DNA of 10,834 nt from Holophagaceae bacterium (GTDB lineage: Bacteria > Acidobacteriota > Holophagae > Holophagales > Holophagaceae), in NCBI GenBank assembly GCA_003538615.1, contig DPRT01000168.1, forward strand, positions 11,444 through 22,277, read 5' to 3'. The position numbers and the translations under genes are program-made. Within the stretch, counting starts at the first letter, position 1; each line of letters opens with the position of its first letter. The notes beneath the pieces were generated by a model. It was given only the letters and a program-made list of their open reading frames with translations, was not told the DNA's origin and searched no databases. This document shows positions 1 to 6,671 of the stretch, piece by piece.

Positions 1-384
1 GGCATCCATCCGGAAGCGGCCTGGAGCGATGCGGCCTGCCGCCGCTTCCTGCGCCGCCTGGAGGAGGAGGGGCTGGAGCTGGCACGCTGGGCGGCCTTCC
101 GCCTGGCGGATCAGCGGGGCAAGGGGGTGGACGTCGAGGCCCGGGAGCGGGACCATGCCGCCATCCTTGGCCGCCTGGAGGCCCTGGCCGCCGCGGCGCC
201 GCCCCTTTCCGTGAAGGCCCTGGCCCTGGACGGCGCGGCGCTCATGGCGCTGGCCGGCCGGAACGGCGGCCCCTGGCTGGGGGAACTGCAGCGCAGCCTC
301 CTGGAGGCGGTGATCGAGGATCCCTCCCTGAACACCCCCGAGGCGCTGGCTGAACTGGCCTTGCGGCAGAGTCCCCGGTCCTAG
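1..384 (+). CDS. CCA tRNA nucleotidyltransferase / poly(A) polymerase family protein, C-terminal part (5' truncated)
   Basis: Reading frame 1 is open from the first base to a TAG at 382-384, giving the last 127 codons of a gene that begins outside the window. The visible part is helical and ends with a block ([17 protein letters not shown], then GPWLGEL, then [12 protein letters not shown]) that resembles the C-terminal RNA-binding end of class II CCA-adding enzymes and poly(A) polymerases. There a 'dG..l...G...Gp.ig..L..l...v......n' pattern is usual. These enzymes add or repair the 3' CCA of tRNA in the cytoplasm. The nucleotidyltransferase head and any HD domain lie upstream and cannot be checked, so CCA-adding, A-adding or another HD-family role cannot be told apart. 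The stop codon is shared, on opposite strands, with the stop of ispF through one CTAG. Confidence is high that this is coding and moderate for the family. Confidence 0.75.
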   Translation, partial: GIHPEAAWSDAACRRFLRRLEEEGLELARWAAFRLADQRGKGVDVEARERDHAAILGRLEALAAAAPPLSVKALALDGAALMALAGRNGGPWLGELQRSLLEAVIEDPSLNTPEALAELALRQSPRS

Positions 385-872
385 CCCCGTTCGATGAGCA
401 CCACCGCCTGGGCGGCGAGCCCTTCGCCGCGGCCGGTGAAGCCCAGCTTCTCGGTGGTGGTGGCCTTCACGTTCAGGGCATCGGCATGGAGGCCGAGCAG
501 GGGGGCGATGCGGTCCCGCATGCGCTGGCGGTGGGGGCCGATCCTGGGCCGCTCGCCGATGAGGCATACATCGGCGTTCACCACCCGCCACCCGCGTTCC
601 GCCAGATCGCCCATGACCCGTTCCAGCAGCCCGGCTGAGTCCGCGCCCCGGTAGGCGGGATCCGTATCCGGGAAGTGCAGGCCGATGTCGCCGAGGCCCG
701 CAGCGCCCAGGAGGGCATCCATGAGGGCGTGCAGCATCACATCTGCGTCGCTGTGGCCCGCCAGACCCCGGTCGTGGGGAATGTCGCAGCCCATGAGGAT
801 CAGGGGACGACCCGCCTCGGGCTCTGCGAAGCGGTGCACATCGAAACCCTGGCCGATCCGGAAGGAGGTCAT
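381..872 (-). CDS. ispF: 2-C-methyl-D-erythritol 2,4-cyclodiphosphate synthase
   Basis: IspF converts CDP-methylerythritol 2-phosphate to methylerythritol 2,4-cyclodiphosphate plus CMP in the cytoplasmic MEP pathway to isoprenoids. The 163-residue product is full length for the family. The N-terminal GFDVH (residues 9-13) supplies metal ligands D11 and H13, and H48 in DVMLH is the third. GHSDAD (39-44), [12 protein letters not shown] (61-72) and the hallmark [15 protein letters not shown] near the C terminus are all intact. The ATG at 870-872 overlaps the TGA of the upstream kinase gene by 4 nt (ATGA), so translational coupling is likely and only a weak G-rich ribosome site precedes it. It is not next to ispD here. 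The stop overlaps that of the convergent gene. Identification is very secure. Confidence 0.97.
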   Translation of the reverse strand: MTSFRIGQGFDVHRFAEPEAGRPLILMGCDIPHDRGLAGHSDADVMLHALMDALLGAAGLGDIGLHFPDTDPAYRGADSAGLLERVMGDLAERGWRVVNADVCLIGERPRIGPHRQRMRDRIAPLLGLHADALNVKATTTEKLGFTGRGEGLAAQAVVLIERG

Positions 873-2395
873 ACGTGTTCAGCCCCCAGACTGCGGTGTT
901 CGCCCGTGGATTCCTCGGAAACCCGGACGGCCCCGGTGATCGGGTGGTCGGGCAGGAGGATGATCACCTCGGTACCCTCCCCTTCCTCGCTGAGGAACTC
1001 CAAAGTCCCTCCGTGCTCTTCGACGATCTTCTTCACGGTGGCCATGCCGAGTCCGGTGCCCTTCTTCTTCCCGTAGCTGAAGAAGGGCTCGAAGATGCGC
1101 TTGATCACGCGGCGGGGAATCCCCCGGCCGCGGTCCTTCACCCGGATCTGGACGCCGCCCGTGACCTGGATCCAGGTCACGATCACCTCGCCGTTCATGC
1201 CGGAAGTGGCGTCCAGGGCATTGGCCAGGAGGTTCTCCATCACCCGCGTGAAGCGGCCGGGATCCAGCTTGATGAGGCTGGATGGGCCCTCGGCCCGGAG
1301 CGATACGCCCATCTCGGCGGCCTGGGCCACCATGGGTTCGAGGATGGCGTCCATGAAGGCGCGGAGGTCGACGGTTTCGCGCTTGGGCTCCCGGACCTTG
1401 GCGAAGTCGAGCACGTCCTGGCTGAGGTGCGTGAGGCGGTCCACGCATTCCAGGATCTTGCGGGAGTGGTGCCGGACCTTGCTGTCCTCGGTGGACAATT
1501 CCAGCAGATCCGCGTGGCCGCGCAGCACGAAGAGGCCGTTCTTGAAATCGTGGACGATGGAACTGGCCACCTGGCCCACGGTGGCGAGCACGTGGCTGCG
1601 CAGGTTCTCCTCGGAGAGCCGGGCCCGTTCAATGGCGATGGCGCACAGCGACACGATGGCCTCGAAGGTCTGCCGGTCCGGCGGCTCGGTGATGGGACGC
1701 CGGCTGTCGAGGTAGACCACGCCGATGCGCCGGCCCTGGAGCAGCAGGGGCAGGCAGAGGATGGTCTTCAGTTCGAGGCGCTGGATCGACTGCTGGGTGA
1801 GCAGCTGGCCATCCTCGGCGACATTCAGGATCCAGATGGGGTCGCCGGTCTCGAAGACTTTGTGGACGCTCGACATGGACAGCTGGATGTGGCCTTCCAG
1901 CTCCTGGCCCAGGTTGCGCTGGACGCGGGCGGTGAGTTCGCCATCCTCCAGGAGCATGAGGAAGCCGCGATCCGTGCCGGAGATGGTGAGGAGGCGATCC
2001 AGGGACTGCTCGAGCATGTCCTCCAGGTCCACCTCCTCGGCCAGGAGCTGAGCGGCCTCCAGGATGGCCTGGAGGTGGAGCTCGGAGCTGGTCTGATCGC
2101 TGCAGAGCAGGAGGAGGGTGTAGGCGCCGTCCGCCAGCACCAGGGGAATCCCGGGCTCCCAGACCTGGCGGCCCAAGGGTTCGCCTTTGTAGCAGCTGCC
2201 GTGGGTGGTCTGGAGATCCTCGACCCACCAGGTGTCGTCCTGCAGTTCCAGGCGCAGGTGGTTGCGGCTGATCATGGCATCGGACAGCACCACGTCGCAG
2301 AGGCTCTGGCGTCCCACCGTAGCGGAGCGGGCGAGCGGCACGATGCGCTCGAACCCATGGCGGTCTCGGATCAGGAGCTGGTACCGCTGGGCCAC
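869..2395 (-). CDS. Soluble FHA-GAF sensor histidine kinase
   Basis: A 508-residue cytoplasmic kinase with no transmembrane segment. An N-terminal FHA domain (about residues 22-96) shows GR at 28-29, SRNH at 43-46 and TTHGS at 63-67, the layout that binds phosphothreonine. A GAF domain follows (about 113-258). The dimerisation/phosphoacceptor region contains VHDFKN with candidate phospho-His H282. The ATPase domain has an N box (ENLLANA, 387-393), a G1 box (DRGRGIP, from D421), an F box (FEPFF, 435-439) and a G2 box (GTGLGM, 446-451), so catalysis looks intact. The HDFKN style and C-terminal layout resemble NtrB/AtoS-type kinases. The start is a GTG at 2393-2395 with GGGAG 5 nt upstream (complement of 2401-2405). 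No response regulator lies beside it, so its partner and signal are unknown. The 4-nt overlap places ispF downstream in the same transcript. The domain call is firm and the biological role is open. Confidence 0.92.
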   Translation of the reverse strand: MAQRYQLLIRDRHGFERIVPLARSATVGRQSLCDVVLSDAMISRNHLRLELQDDTWWVEDLQTTHGSCYKGEPLGRQVWEPGIPLVLADGAYTLLLLCSDQTSSELHLQAILEAAQLLAEEVDLEDMLEQSLDRLLTISGTDRGFLMLLEDGELTARVQRNLGQELEGHIQLSMSSVHKVFETGDPIWILNVAEDGQLLTQQSIQRLELKTILCLPLLLQGRRIGVVYLDSRRPITEPPDRQTFEAIVSLCAIAIERARLSEENLRSHVLATVGQVASSIVHDFKNGLFVLRGHADLLELSTEDSKVRHHSRKILECVDRLTHLSQDVLDFAKVREPKRETVDLRAFMDAILEPMVAQAAEMGVSLRAEGPSSLIKLDPGRFTRVMENLLANALDATSGMNGEVIVTWIQVTGGVQIRVKDRGRGIPRRVIKRIFEPFFSYGKKKGTGLGMATVKKIVEEHGGTLEFLSEEGEGTEVIILLPDHPITGAVRVSEESTGEHRSLGAEHV

Positions 2396-2507
2396 GGCGT
2401 CTCCCGCGGGAAGGCTTCAAAAGGAGGGGGGCGGATCTGGCTTCGACCCCAAGATTATCCGCCCACCGGCTGGACACAAGTGGAAGTCCCGTGAGGGAAT
2501 AGATACC
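2396..2507. promoter_or_regulatory. Divergent intergenic region between the kinase gene and ruvB
   Basis: These 112 nt must hold the 5' signals of both divergent genes. On the minus strand GATAAT (complement of 2454-2459), 58 nt before the kinase GTG, matches five of six bases of a sigma-70 -10 box, but no -35-like hexamer stands at the right distance. On the plus strand TGGACA at 2471-2476 resembles a -35 box, yet no -10 follows at 16-18 nt. GAGGG at 2493-2497 is the likely ribosome site of ruvB. Promoter positions are therefore tentative, and the regulatory role rests mainly on gene orientation. Confidence 0.4.
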
Positions 2508-3521
2508 ATGCACCGGCACCCCGACCTCGACCCCTCCACCAGCCAGGAGGATCCGATTGAATATTCATTGAGGCCTCAGCGCCTCCAGGAATATATCGGC
2601 CAGATCAAGGTGAAGGCCCGGCTGGACATCGCCCTTCAGGCGGCGGCGAAGCGCGGTGACGTGCTGGACCATGTGCTGCTGTTCGGTCCCCCGGGGCTGG
2701 GCAAGACCACCCTGGCCCATGTCCTGGCCAACGAGATGGGCGCCCCCTGCAAGGTGATCCAGGCCCCCGCCCTGGAGAAGAAGGGGGATCTGGCGGCGAT
2801 CCTCACGAATCTGGAGGCGGGCGAGTTCCTCTTCATCGACGAGATCCACCGGCTGTCCGCCCCCATCGAGGAGATGCTCTACTCGGCCATGGAGGACCGG
2901 AAGCTCGACATCCTCATCGGCCAGGGCCCCAGCGCCCAGACGCTGAAAGTGGACCTGCGCCCCTTCACGCTGGTGGGTGCCACCACCCGGGCCGGGCTCA
3001 TCTCGAAACCCCTGCACGACCGCTTCGGCATGGTCCACCGTCTGGAGTTCTACACCCGGGCCGAGCTGGCGATCATCGCCGGCCGGTCTGCGGAACTGCT
3101 GGGCATCCACCTGGCCACCGAAGGGGCCGAAGCCATCGCGCGCCGCAGCCGCGGGACCCCGCGCATCTGCAACCGCCTGCTCCGGCGCTGCCGGGACTAC
3201 GCCGAGGTGAAGGGCGACGGCACCATCACCATGGCATCCGCCGAGGCCTGCCTGAAGCTCCACGAAGTGGATGATCTGGGCCTGGACAGTCTGGACCGGG
3301 AGTACCTCCAGGCCATCTGCCACAAGCACCGCGGCGGGCCCGTGGGTCTGCGCACCCTGGCCGCGGCCCTGGGCGAGGATGAGGGGGCCCTGGAGGATCT
3401 GGTGGAGCCCTACCTCATGCAGGTCGGGTTCCTGGACCGCACGCCCCAGGGCCGCAAGGCCACCGATGCGGCCTACGCCTACCTGGGGGTGGCTTCGGAT
3501 CCGGGACCGCTGTTCCGCTGA
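2508..3521 (+). CDS. ruvB: Holliday junction branch migration ATPase RuvB
   Basis: RuvB is the hexameric AAA+ motor that, with RuvA, drives branch migration of Holliday junctions during recombinational repair. The 337-residue product matches the normal family length. Visible motifs are the N-terminal [13 protein letters not shown] (residues 20-32), Walker [10 protein letters not shown] (60-68), Walker B FLFIDEIH with D111/E112, sensor I GATTRAG (157-163), the LHDRFG segment carrying the trans-acting arginine finger R172, and the sensor II region [14 protein letters not shown] winged-helix DNA-binding C terminus follows. The frame is open far upstream, but family alignment starts at ATG 2508, which is preceded by GAGGG at 2493-2497, a rather long 10 nt spacing. 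ruvA and ruvC are not adjacent. The gene ends 7 nt from the convergent bactofilin stop and no terminator hairpin is visible there. Confidence 0.98.
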   Translation: MHRHPDLDPSTSQEDPIEYSLRPQRLQEYIGQIKVKARLDIALQAAAKRGDVLDHVLLFGPPGLGKTTLAHVLANEMGAPCKVIQAPALEKKGDLAAILTNLEAGEFLFIDEIHRLSAPIEEMLYSAMEDRKLDILIGQGPSAQTLKVDLRPFTLVGATTRAGLISKPLHDRFGMVHRLEFYTRAELAIIAGRSAELLGIHLATEGAEAIARRSRGTPRICNRLLRRCRDYAEVKGDGTITMASAEACLKLHEVDDLGLDSLDREYLQAICHKHRGGPVGLRTLAAALGEDEGALEDLVEPYLMQVGFLDRTPQGRKATDAAYAYLGVASDPGPLFR

Positions 3522-3528
3522 ACCCGTC

Positions 3529-3990
3529 TCAGAACTTGCTTTCGACCTTCTTGGGGTCCTTGTCGCCGGGCTTGGAAAGCGGGAGGCTCCCCCCCTTGGC
3601 CGCCCCGTTGGCGTCCAGGTTGCGGGTCTGGTCCTTGCGGATGCACACGCCCTGCAGGGTGCCGCCTTCGTCCACCACGAGGGAACCGACTTCCACATCC
3701 CCTTCGACGTAGCCGGTGCCGTGGATCTCGAGGCAGTCGGTGATCTTCATGGTGCCTTCGGCACGGCCCGTCACCACCAGGTGCTTGGCGAAGATGGTGC
3801 CCTTCACGAGGCCTCCGGGGGCGATGGAAACCTCACCGGTGGAATGGATGATGCCGTCCACGGTGCCTTCGATCCGCAGGCTCTGGGAGCCGGTGTGGAT
3901 CTCGCCCGTGAGCGTCACATCCTTCCCCAGCAGGGAATGGATGGCAGGCGCGGATTCTGGCTTGGACTTGGTGTTGCGGAAGACTGCCAT
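3529..3990 (-). CDS. Bactofilin (polymer-forming cytoskeletal protein)
   Basis: The 153-residue product is a bactofilin, a bacterial cytoskeletal protein that polymerises without nucleotide and scaffolds cell-shape or envelope enzymes at the inner membrane. The core (about residues 19-117) is a run of short, glycine-punctuated hydrophobic beta strands (for example SLRIEGTVDGIIHS, HLVVTGRAEGTM, GYVEGDVEVGSLVV), the pattern of the single right-handed beta-helix domain. The flanking N-terminal (1-18) and C-terminal (about 118-153, Lys/Pro/Gly-rich) tails are polar and presumably disordered, as is typical. The ATG at 3988-3990 has a strong ribosome site, GAAGGAGT (complement of 3996-4003). It lies 18 nt after an M23 peptidase gene on the same strand, the pairing seen for Helicobacter CcmA with Csd peptidases. 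The family is clear; a shape role in this organism is inferred. Confidence 0.93.
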   Translation of the reverse strand: MAVFRNTKSKPESAPAIHSLLGKDVTLTGEIHTGSQSLRIEGTVDGIIHSTGEVSIAPGGLVKGTIFAKHLVVTGRAEGTMKITDCLEIHGTGYVEGDVEVGSLVVDEGGTLQGVCIRKDQTRNLDANGAAKGGSLPLSKPGDKDPKKVESKF

Positions 3991-3995
3991 GGGTC

Positions 3996-4003
3996 ACTCC
4001 TTC
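3996..4003 (-). promoter_or_regulatory. Ribosome binding site of the bactofilin gene
   Basis: GAAGGAGT on the minus strand, 5 nt before the ATG at 3990, is the best Shine-Dalgarno match seen at a gene start in the window. It fixes the bactofilin start and shows that the gene is translated independently of the M23 gene just upstream. Confidence 0.7.
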
Positions 4004-4008
4004 GCGGA

Positions 4009-4992
4009 TCAGGATGGCTTGCCGAGGGCCCGGAGCCACTGGCGCTGGAGGCGGAGATACGGCTGGGGGTTGATGGGCTTCCCGTTGAGCCGCACCTCGT
4101 AATGGAGGTGGACGCCGGTGGCGTTCCCCGAGCGTCCCATGGTCCCCAGGATAGCCCCCCGGGACACCTTCTGCCCGGCTTTCACGTCCACTCGGTTCAG
4201 GTGTGCGTACAGGGTCTCCTGTTCGCTGGTGTGCCGCACCCGGACGCCCCATCCGTAGCGGTCCATCCATCCGGCCTCCACCACTTCGCCGTCGGCGGTG
4301 GCCTGGATCGGCGTGTCGATGACGTTGCTGATGTCGATGCCGGCGTGGTAACCCAGCAGGCCCTCTCCGGCCTCATTCCGGCGTGAGAAGGGGCTGACCC
4401 GCACGCCGTACCCTGAGCTGAGGTAGCCGGCGGTGGGGGGGATGGAGGGCGTGTGGCTCCAGGCCCGGATGACCGGTTCCATGCGGGCGCGGACCACGGC
4501 GGCCTGCTTGGCCGTGTAGTCCAGGTCCTGCCGCAGGCGCGACAGGCGCTCCCGGGCGCCCGGCGGCACGGGTAGAGTGCTGGTGGGGCTGCTTTCGCCG
4601 GGCGGCTCGGGGAGCGGTGCCTCCGAGGAAGTGCCCTTCGGATCGAGCAGTTTCAGGAGTTCGGTGTGCTGCAGCCGGAGCGTGGCCACCTCGGCCTCCA
4701 ACGCCTGCGCCTGGTCCAGAGAGGACCGGAGCTGATCCTGCTGCTCCTGGGTTTCCTTCTGGAGGCGGCCGAAGTCCATGATCTTCTTCGTGGCCCAGAA
4801 CCCGTAGCCGGAACCGATCATGGCCAGGGCGGAGAAACCCACCACCAGGCCCAGCACCCAGAGCATGGTCTGCCGGGTCAGTGACCAGCGGATCGTGCGA
4901 TGGCTGAAGACGACCATCACGGTGAGCCACCGCACGGAATCGGGGCGGCTGGAGCGCACGGCACGTCGTCGTTCAGGCTCGTGAGTGGACAT
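4009..4992 (-). CDS. Membrane-anchored M23 (LytM-type) peptidoglycan endopeptidase
   Basis: A 327-residue bitopic protein: a basic cytoplasmic N terminus, one transmembrane helix at about 42-62, a coiled coil (about 73-117, rich in E, Q, L), a Pro/Ser-rich linker (about 121-145), a second helical stretch (about 146-178) and a C-terminal M23 domain. The zinc ligands are all present: H216 and D220 in GYHAGID, and H297 in VHLHYEV. The catalytic histidines H264 (YAHL) and H295 are also there, so it should be an active periplasmic enzyme cutting peptide cross-links rather than an EnvC/NlpD-like degenerate regulator. SSGYGVRVSPFSRR just before the domain is typical of the family. The ATG at 4990-4992 follows AGGA (complement of 4997-5000). 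The bactofilin gene lies 18 nt downstream, which suggests the peptidase is positioned by the bactofilin polymer. Confidence 0.93.
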   Translation of the reverse strand: MSTHEPERRRAVRSSRPDSVRWLTVMVVFSHRTIRWSLTRQTMLWVLGLVVGFSALAMIGSGYGFWATKKIMDFGRLQKETQEQQDQLRSSLDQAQALEAEVATLRLQHTELLKLLDPKGTSSEAPLPEPPGESSPTSTLPVPPGARERLSRLRQDLDYTAKQAAVVRARMEPVIRAWSHTPSIPPTAGYLSSGYGVRVSPFSRRNEAGEGLLGYHAGIDISNVIDTPIQATADGEVVEAGWMDRYGWGVRVRHTSEQETLYAHLNRVDVKAGQKVSRGAILGTMGRSGNATGVHLHYEVRLNGKPINPQPYLRLQRQWLRALGKPS

Positions 4993-5012
4993 GATTTCCT
5001 AGCATACCTGGG

Positions 5013-5040
5013 AAGCAGACGACGATCGACTCGTCTTCTT
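5013..5040. repeat. Imperfect inverted repeat between the ubiA-like and M23 genes
   Basis: AGACGA (5017-5022) and TCGTCT (5031-5036) are exact reverse complements around an 8 nt centre that itself contains CGATCG. One mismatch further out, AAG (5013-5015) pairs with CTT (5038-5040). It lies in the 60 nt gap after the ubiA-like stop and before the M23 start. No T-run follows the stem on the minus strand, so a standard terminator is not supported. An operator or a weak transcript hairpin is possible. Confidence 0.4.
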
Positions 5041-5052
5041 ACAGCGAAGGAT

Positions 5053-5946
5053 CTAGATCGCTGCCAGGAGTGAGCGCGAAAGCCACCATTCCAAGGCATG
5101 GCCGAGGAAAAACACGATTCCCACAAAGCTGTTCAGCGTGAAGAAAGCCTGGTCGATGCGGGACAGATCCCCTCCCCGCACCAGCCACTGCTCACGGGCC
5201 AGCATGGCTGCCACCGCCGCCCATCCGGCCCAGGCGATGGCGTGGCTGCCCATGTGGAGGTTGAACATGGCCCAGGCCGCCAAGGCCAGCACATGAAGGG
5301 CGCGGGAGAGGGCGAGGGAGCCCGTCGTGCCGAGCCGGGCCGGAATGGAATGGAGCCCCTTGCTGCGGTCGTAGCCCTGGTCCTGGAGCGCGTAGAGGAT
5401 GTCGAAACCGGCCGTCCAGGCCAGCACACCGCCGGAGAGCCAGAGGGCCGGCAGTTCGATCCGTCCCGAAACGGCGATCCAGGCCCCCAGGGGTGCTCCG
5501 GAAAGGGACAGTCCCAGTACCACGTGAGCCCAGGAGGTGAAGCGCTTGCAAAGGGAGTAGCCCAGGATGACGGCCAGGGCCAGAGGCGACAGGGTCCAGG
5601 TGAGCGGTCCCAGGGCGCCGGCGGCCAGGCCGAAGAGCACGATGCCCGCGCCGAGCAGGGTGATGGCCCCGGCCCTGGAGACCCGCCCCGCAGGCAGGGC
5701 GCGGCTGGCGGTGCGAGGGTTCTCTGCGTCGATATCTGTATCCACCAGGCGGTTGAAGGTCATGGCCGCCGTGCGGGCGCCGACCATGGCCGCCAGGATC
5801 CAGAGGACGGTCCGTAGAGGCGGGAGCATTCCCTGGGCCGCCCCCAGGGCCCCCAGGAAGGCAAAGGGCAGGGCGAACACCGTGTGCTCGAATTTGATCA
5901 TGTCCATCAATTCGCGCGTTTGGTTGAAAAGGCTTGATTTGGTCAT
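5053..5946 (-). CDS. UbiA-family prenyltransferase, MqnP-like (menaquinone by the futalosine route)
   Basis: A 297-residue polytopic membrane protein of the UbiA superfamily, which transfers a polyprenyl chain from its diphosphate to an aromatic acceptor. Both Asp-rich metal/diphosphate sites are intact: NRLVDTDID (N65, D69, D73) and DILYALQDQGYD (D182, Y185, D189, D193). The N-terminal KFEHTVFALPFAFLGA (residues 18-33) and ARTAAMTFNR are typical of the subgroup annotated as 'putative 4-hydroxybenzoate prenyltransferase' and assigned as MqnP in organisms making menaquinone through futalosine. About eight further hydrophobic helices follow. The ATG at 5944-5946 has only a weak ribosome site. 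The family is certain; the substrate (futalosine-pathway naphthoate versus 4-hydroxybenzoate) is inferred from sequence similarity, as no other menaquinone gene is in view. Confidence 0.9.
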   Translation of the reverse strand: MTKSSLFNQTRELMDMIKFEHTVFALPFAFLGALGAAQGMLPPLRTVLWILAAMVGARTAAMTFNRLVDTDIDAENPRTASRALPAGRVSRAGAITLLGAGIVLFGLAAGALGPLTWTLSPLALAVILGYSLCKRFTSWAHVVLGLSLSGAPLGAWIAVSGRIELPALWLSGGVLAWTAGFDILYALQDQGYDRSKGLHSIPARLGTTGSLALSRALHVLALAAWAMFNLHMGSHAIAWAGWAAVAAMLAREQWLVRGGDLSRIDQAFFTLNSFVGIVFFLGHALEWWLSRSLLAAI

Positions 5947-6004
5947 CGCATCTCAGGGAAGGTGTGCGTGTTTGCGAACCGGAGGGACGTTCGGCTCAAG
6001 CGCA

Positions 6005-6020
6005 GCGATTCACGAATCGC
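6005..6020. repeat. Perfect inverted repeat, possible operator
   Basis: GCGATTC and GAATCGC are perfect reverse complements around a 2 nt centre (AC), forming a 16 bp near-palindrome. It sits 59-74 nt upstream of the ubiA-like ATG, where a dimeric regulator would act. The short centre makes an RNA hairpin unlikely and a DNA-binding site more plausible. No cognate regulator can be named. Confidence 0.4.
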
Positions 6021-6226
6021 CGGATGCTTCCTGTCGATGGAGTGTCGCGGAGCCAACGAAGATGACCGTCTCACCCCATGTCCCATGGAACCCATGATCC
6101 AGTGATTCAACCTTGATGTCTCGGGTGGGCTTTCAAATGCCTGCATGGCCAGGCCAGGGCCCGCACCTGGGACTTCTTTCTGGCGTGCCGGAGGTGCAGA
6201 GCGGAAGGCCCAATCCGGAGCCAAGC

Positions 6227-6249
6227 AAAACCGATGGTGGATCGGTTTT
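6227..6249. promoter_or_regulatory. Candidate operator dyad 1 (upstream of the BlaI-like gene)
   Basis: AAAACCGAT (6227-6235), a 5 nt centre GGTGG, then ATCGGTTTT (6241-6249) is a perfect 9-bp inverted repeat whose A and T ends stand out in this GC-rich sequence. It ends 20 nt before the preferred GTG start of the repressor gene. A very similar element with the same 5 nt centre occurs at 7694-7718, at the start of the czcC-like gene. Autoregulation of a BlaI-type repressor through a dyad at its own promoter would fit. The arms do not match the TACA/TGTA core of classical BlaI/MecI/CopY operators. An intrinsic terminator is an alternative, since the stem is flanked by A and T runs. Confidence 0.5.
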
Positions 6250-6269
6250 TGGGTTACACTTCCTTTCCT

Positions 6270-6671
6270 GTGACGCGCCCACTGCCACCCCTCACCCTCG
6301 GCGACCTCGAAATGGAGGTCCTGGAGCAGCTCTGGCGCCTCGGTTCAGGAGATGTCCGGGCTGTGCACGCCGCCCAGAACAAGGGCCGGGACAACCATCC
6401 CAACACGGTCCAGTCGGCCCTGGAGCGCCTGTTCCGGAAGGGCCTCCTCGACCGTGAGAAGCAGGGCCACGCCTACATCTACACCCCCCGGATGACCCGG
6501 GAGGAACTGGCGGCGAGGCTCATCGACGATACCCTGCAGCGGGTGAAGGGGCCTGAGCCGCTGCCCATGCTCGCGGCCTTCGTGGACCTGGCCATGGGCC
6601 AGGATCCCGCCGTGCTGGATGAACTGGAGCTGCTCCTCAAGGCCCGCCGCGCCGAGCAGAGGGGGCGCTGA
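6270..6671 (+). CDS. BlaI/MecI/CopY-family transcriptional repressor
   Basis: A small winged-helix repressor (133 residues from the preferred start). LTLGDLEMEVLEQLWRLGSGDVRAVH (about residues 8-33, given here as the family's opening helices), then NTVQSALERLFRKGLL (45-60) as the recognition helix, and REKQGHAYIYTP (62-73) as the wing, fit BlaI/MecI/CopY. The rest (76-133) is the helical dimerisation region. Relatives bind operator dyads as dimers and are inactivated by cleavage by a BlaR1-type protease (BlaI, MecI) or by metal (CopY). I chose GTG 6270 because it gives a family-like N terminus. ATG 6234 would add 12 unrelated residues and lies inside a dyad. Neither has a Shine-Dalgarno site. 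The TGA shares one base with the ATG of the M56 protease gene. The family is secure; the metal-pump target is inferred from context. Confidence 0.92.
   Translation: MTRPLPPLTLGDLEMEVLEQLWRLGSGDVRAVHAAQNKGRDNHPNTVQSALERLFRKGLLDREKQGHAYIYTPRMTREELAARLIDDTLQRVKGPEPLPMLAAFVDLAMGQDPAVLDELELLLKARRAEQRGR

Larger units (their letters stand above)
5947..6269. other. Intergenic region between the divergent ubiA-like gene and BlaI-like repressor gene
   Basis: This is the longest stretch without a supported gene, 323 nt (263 nt if the repressor starts at ATG 6234), and it looks somewhat less GC-rich than its surroundings. It contains a perfect 7-bp inverted repeat (6005-6020) and a perfect 9-bp A/T-tipped dyad (6227-6249). 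No tRNA, riboswitch or credible small protein was recognised. A minus-strand open frame whose stop overlaps the ubiA-like ATG has no clear ribosome site or recognisable product. Promoters for both divergent genes must lie here, but no convincing -35/-10 pair is visible. Confidence 0.6.

Noticed and set aside
2419..2431. A perfect Shine-Dalgarno-like AAGGAGG on the plus strand before ruvB
   Set aside because: No ATG, GTG or TTG follows at a usable distance, and the next start (2508) is over 75 nt away. It is probably a chance purine run in the divergent region.
875..2494. A 539-codon open frame on the plus strand opposite the histidine kinase
   Set aside because: Its product is a low-complexity Gly/Ala/Glu/His/Leu-rich sequence with no recognisable domain, while the opposite strand encodes a kinase with every catalytic box. 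Long antisense frames are expected in GC-rich genes.
2565..3698. A 377-codon open frame on the minus strand opposite ruvB
   Set aside because: RuvB motifs are complete on the plus strand. The antisense product is Gly/Gln/His-rich with no domain.
5943..6224. A possible 93-codon gene upstream of the ubiA-like gene, its stop overlapping the ATG (ATGA)
   Set aside because: The overlap looks like coupling, but the frame begins with TTG, has no clear ribosome site, matches no family I recognise, and spans the region with inverted repeats. It is better treated as intergenic unless conservation shows otherwise.
6227..6249. Dyad 1 as a plain intrinsic terminator
   Set aside because: It has A and T runs and would form a hairpin, but no plus-strand gene precedes it, and the minus-strand gene that could end here would be the oppositely placed repressor. 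A matching dyad at the pump gene also favours an operator. Terminator activity is not excluded.
6234..6269. Upstream ATG start for the BlaI-like repressor
   Set aside because: It would add 12 residues unlike the family N terminus, has no ribosome site and lies in the dyad. It is kept only as an alternative start.
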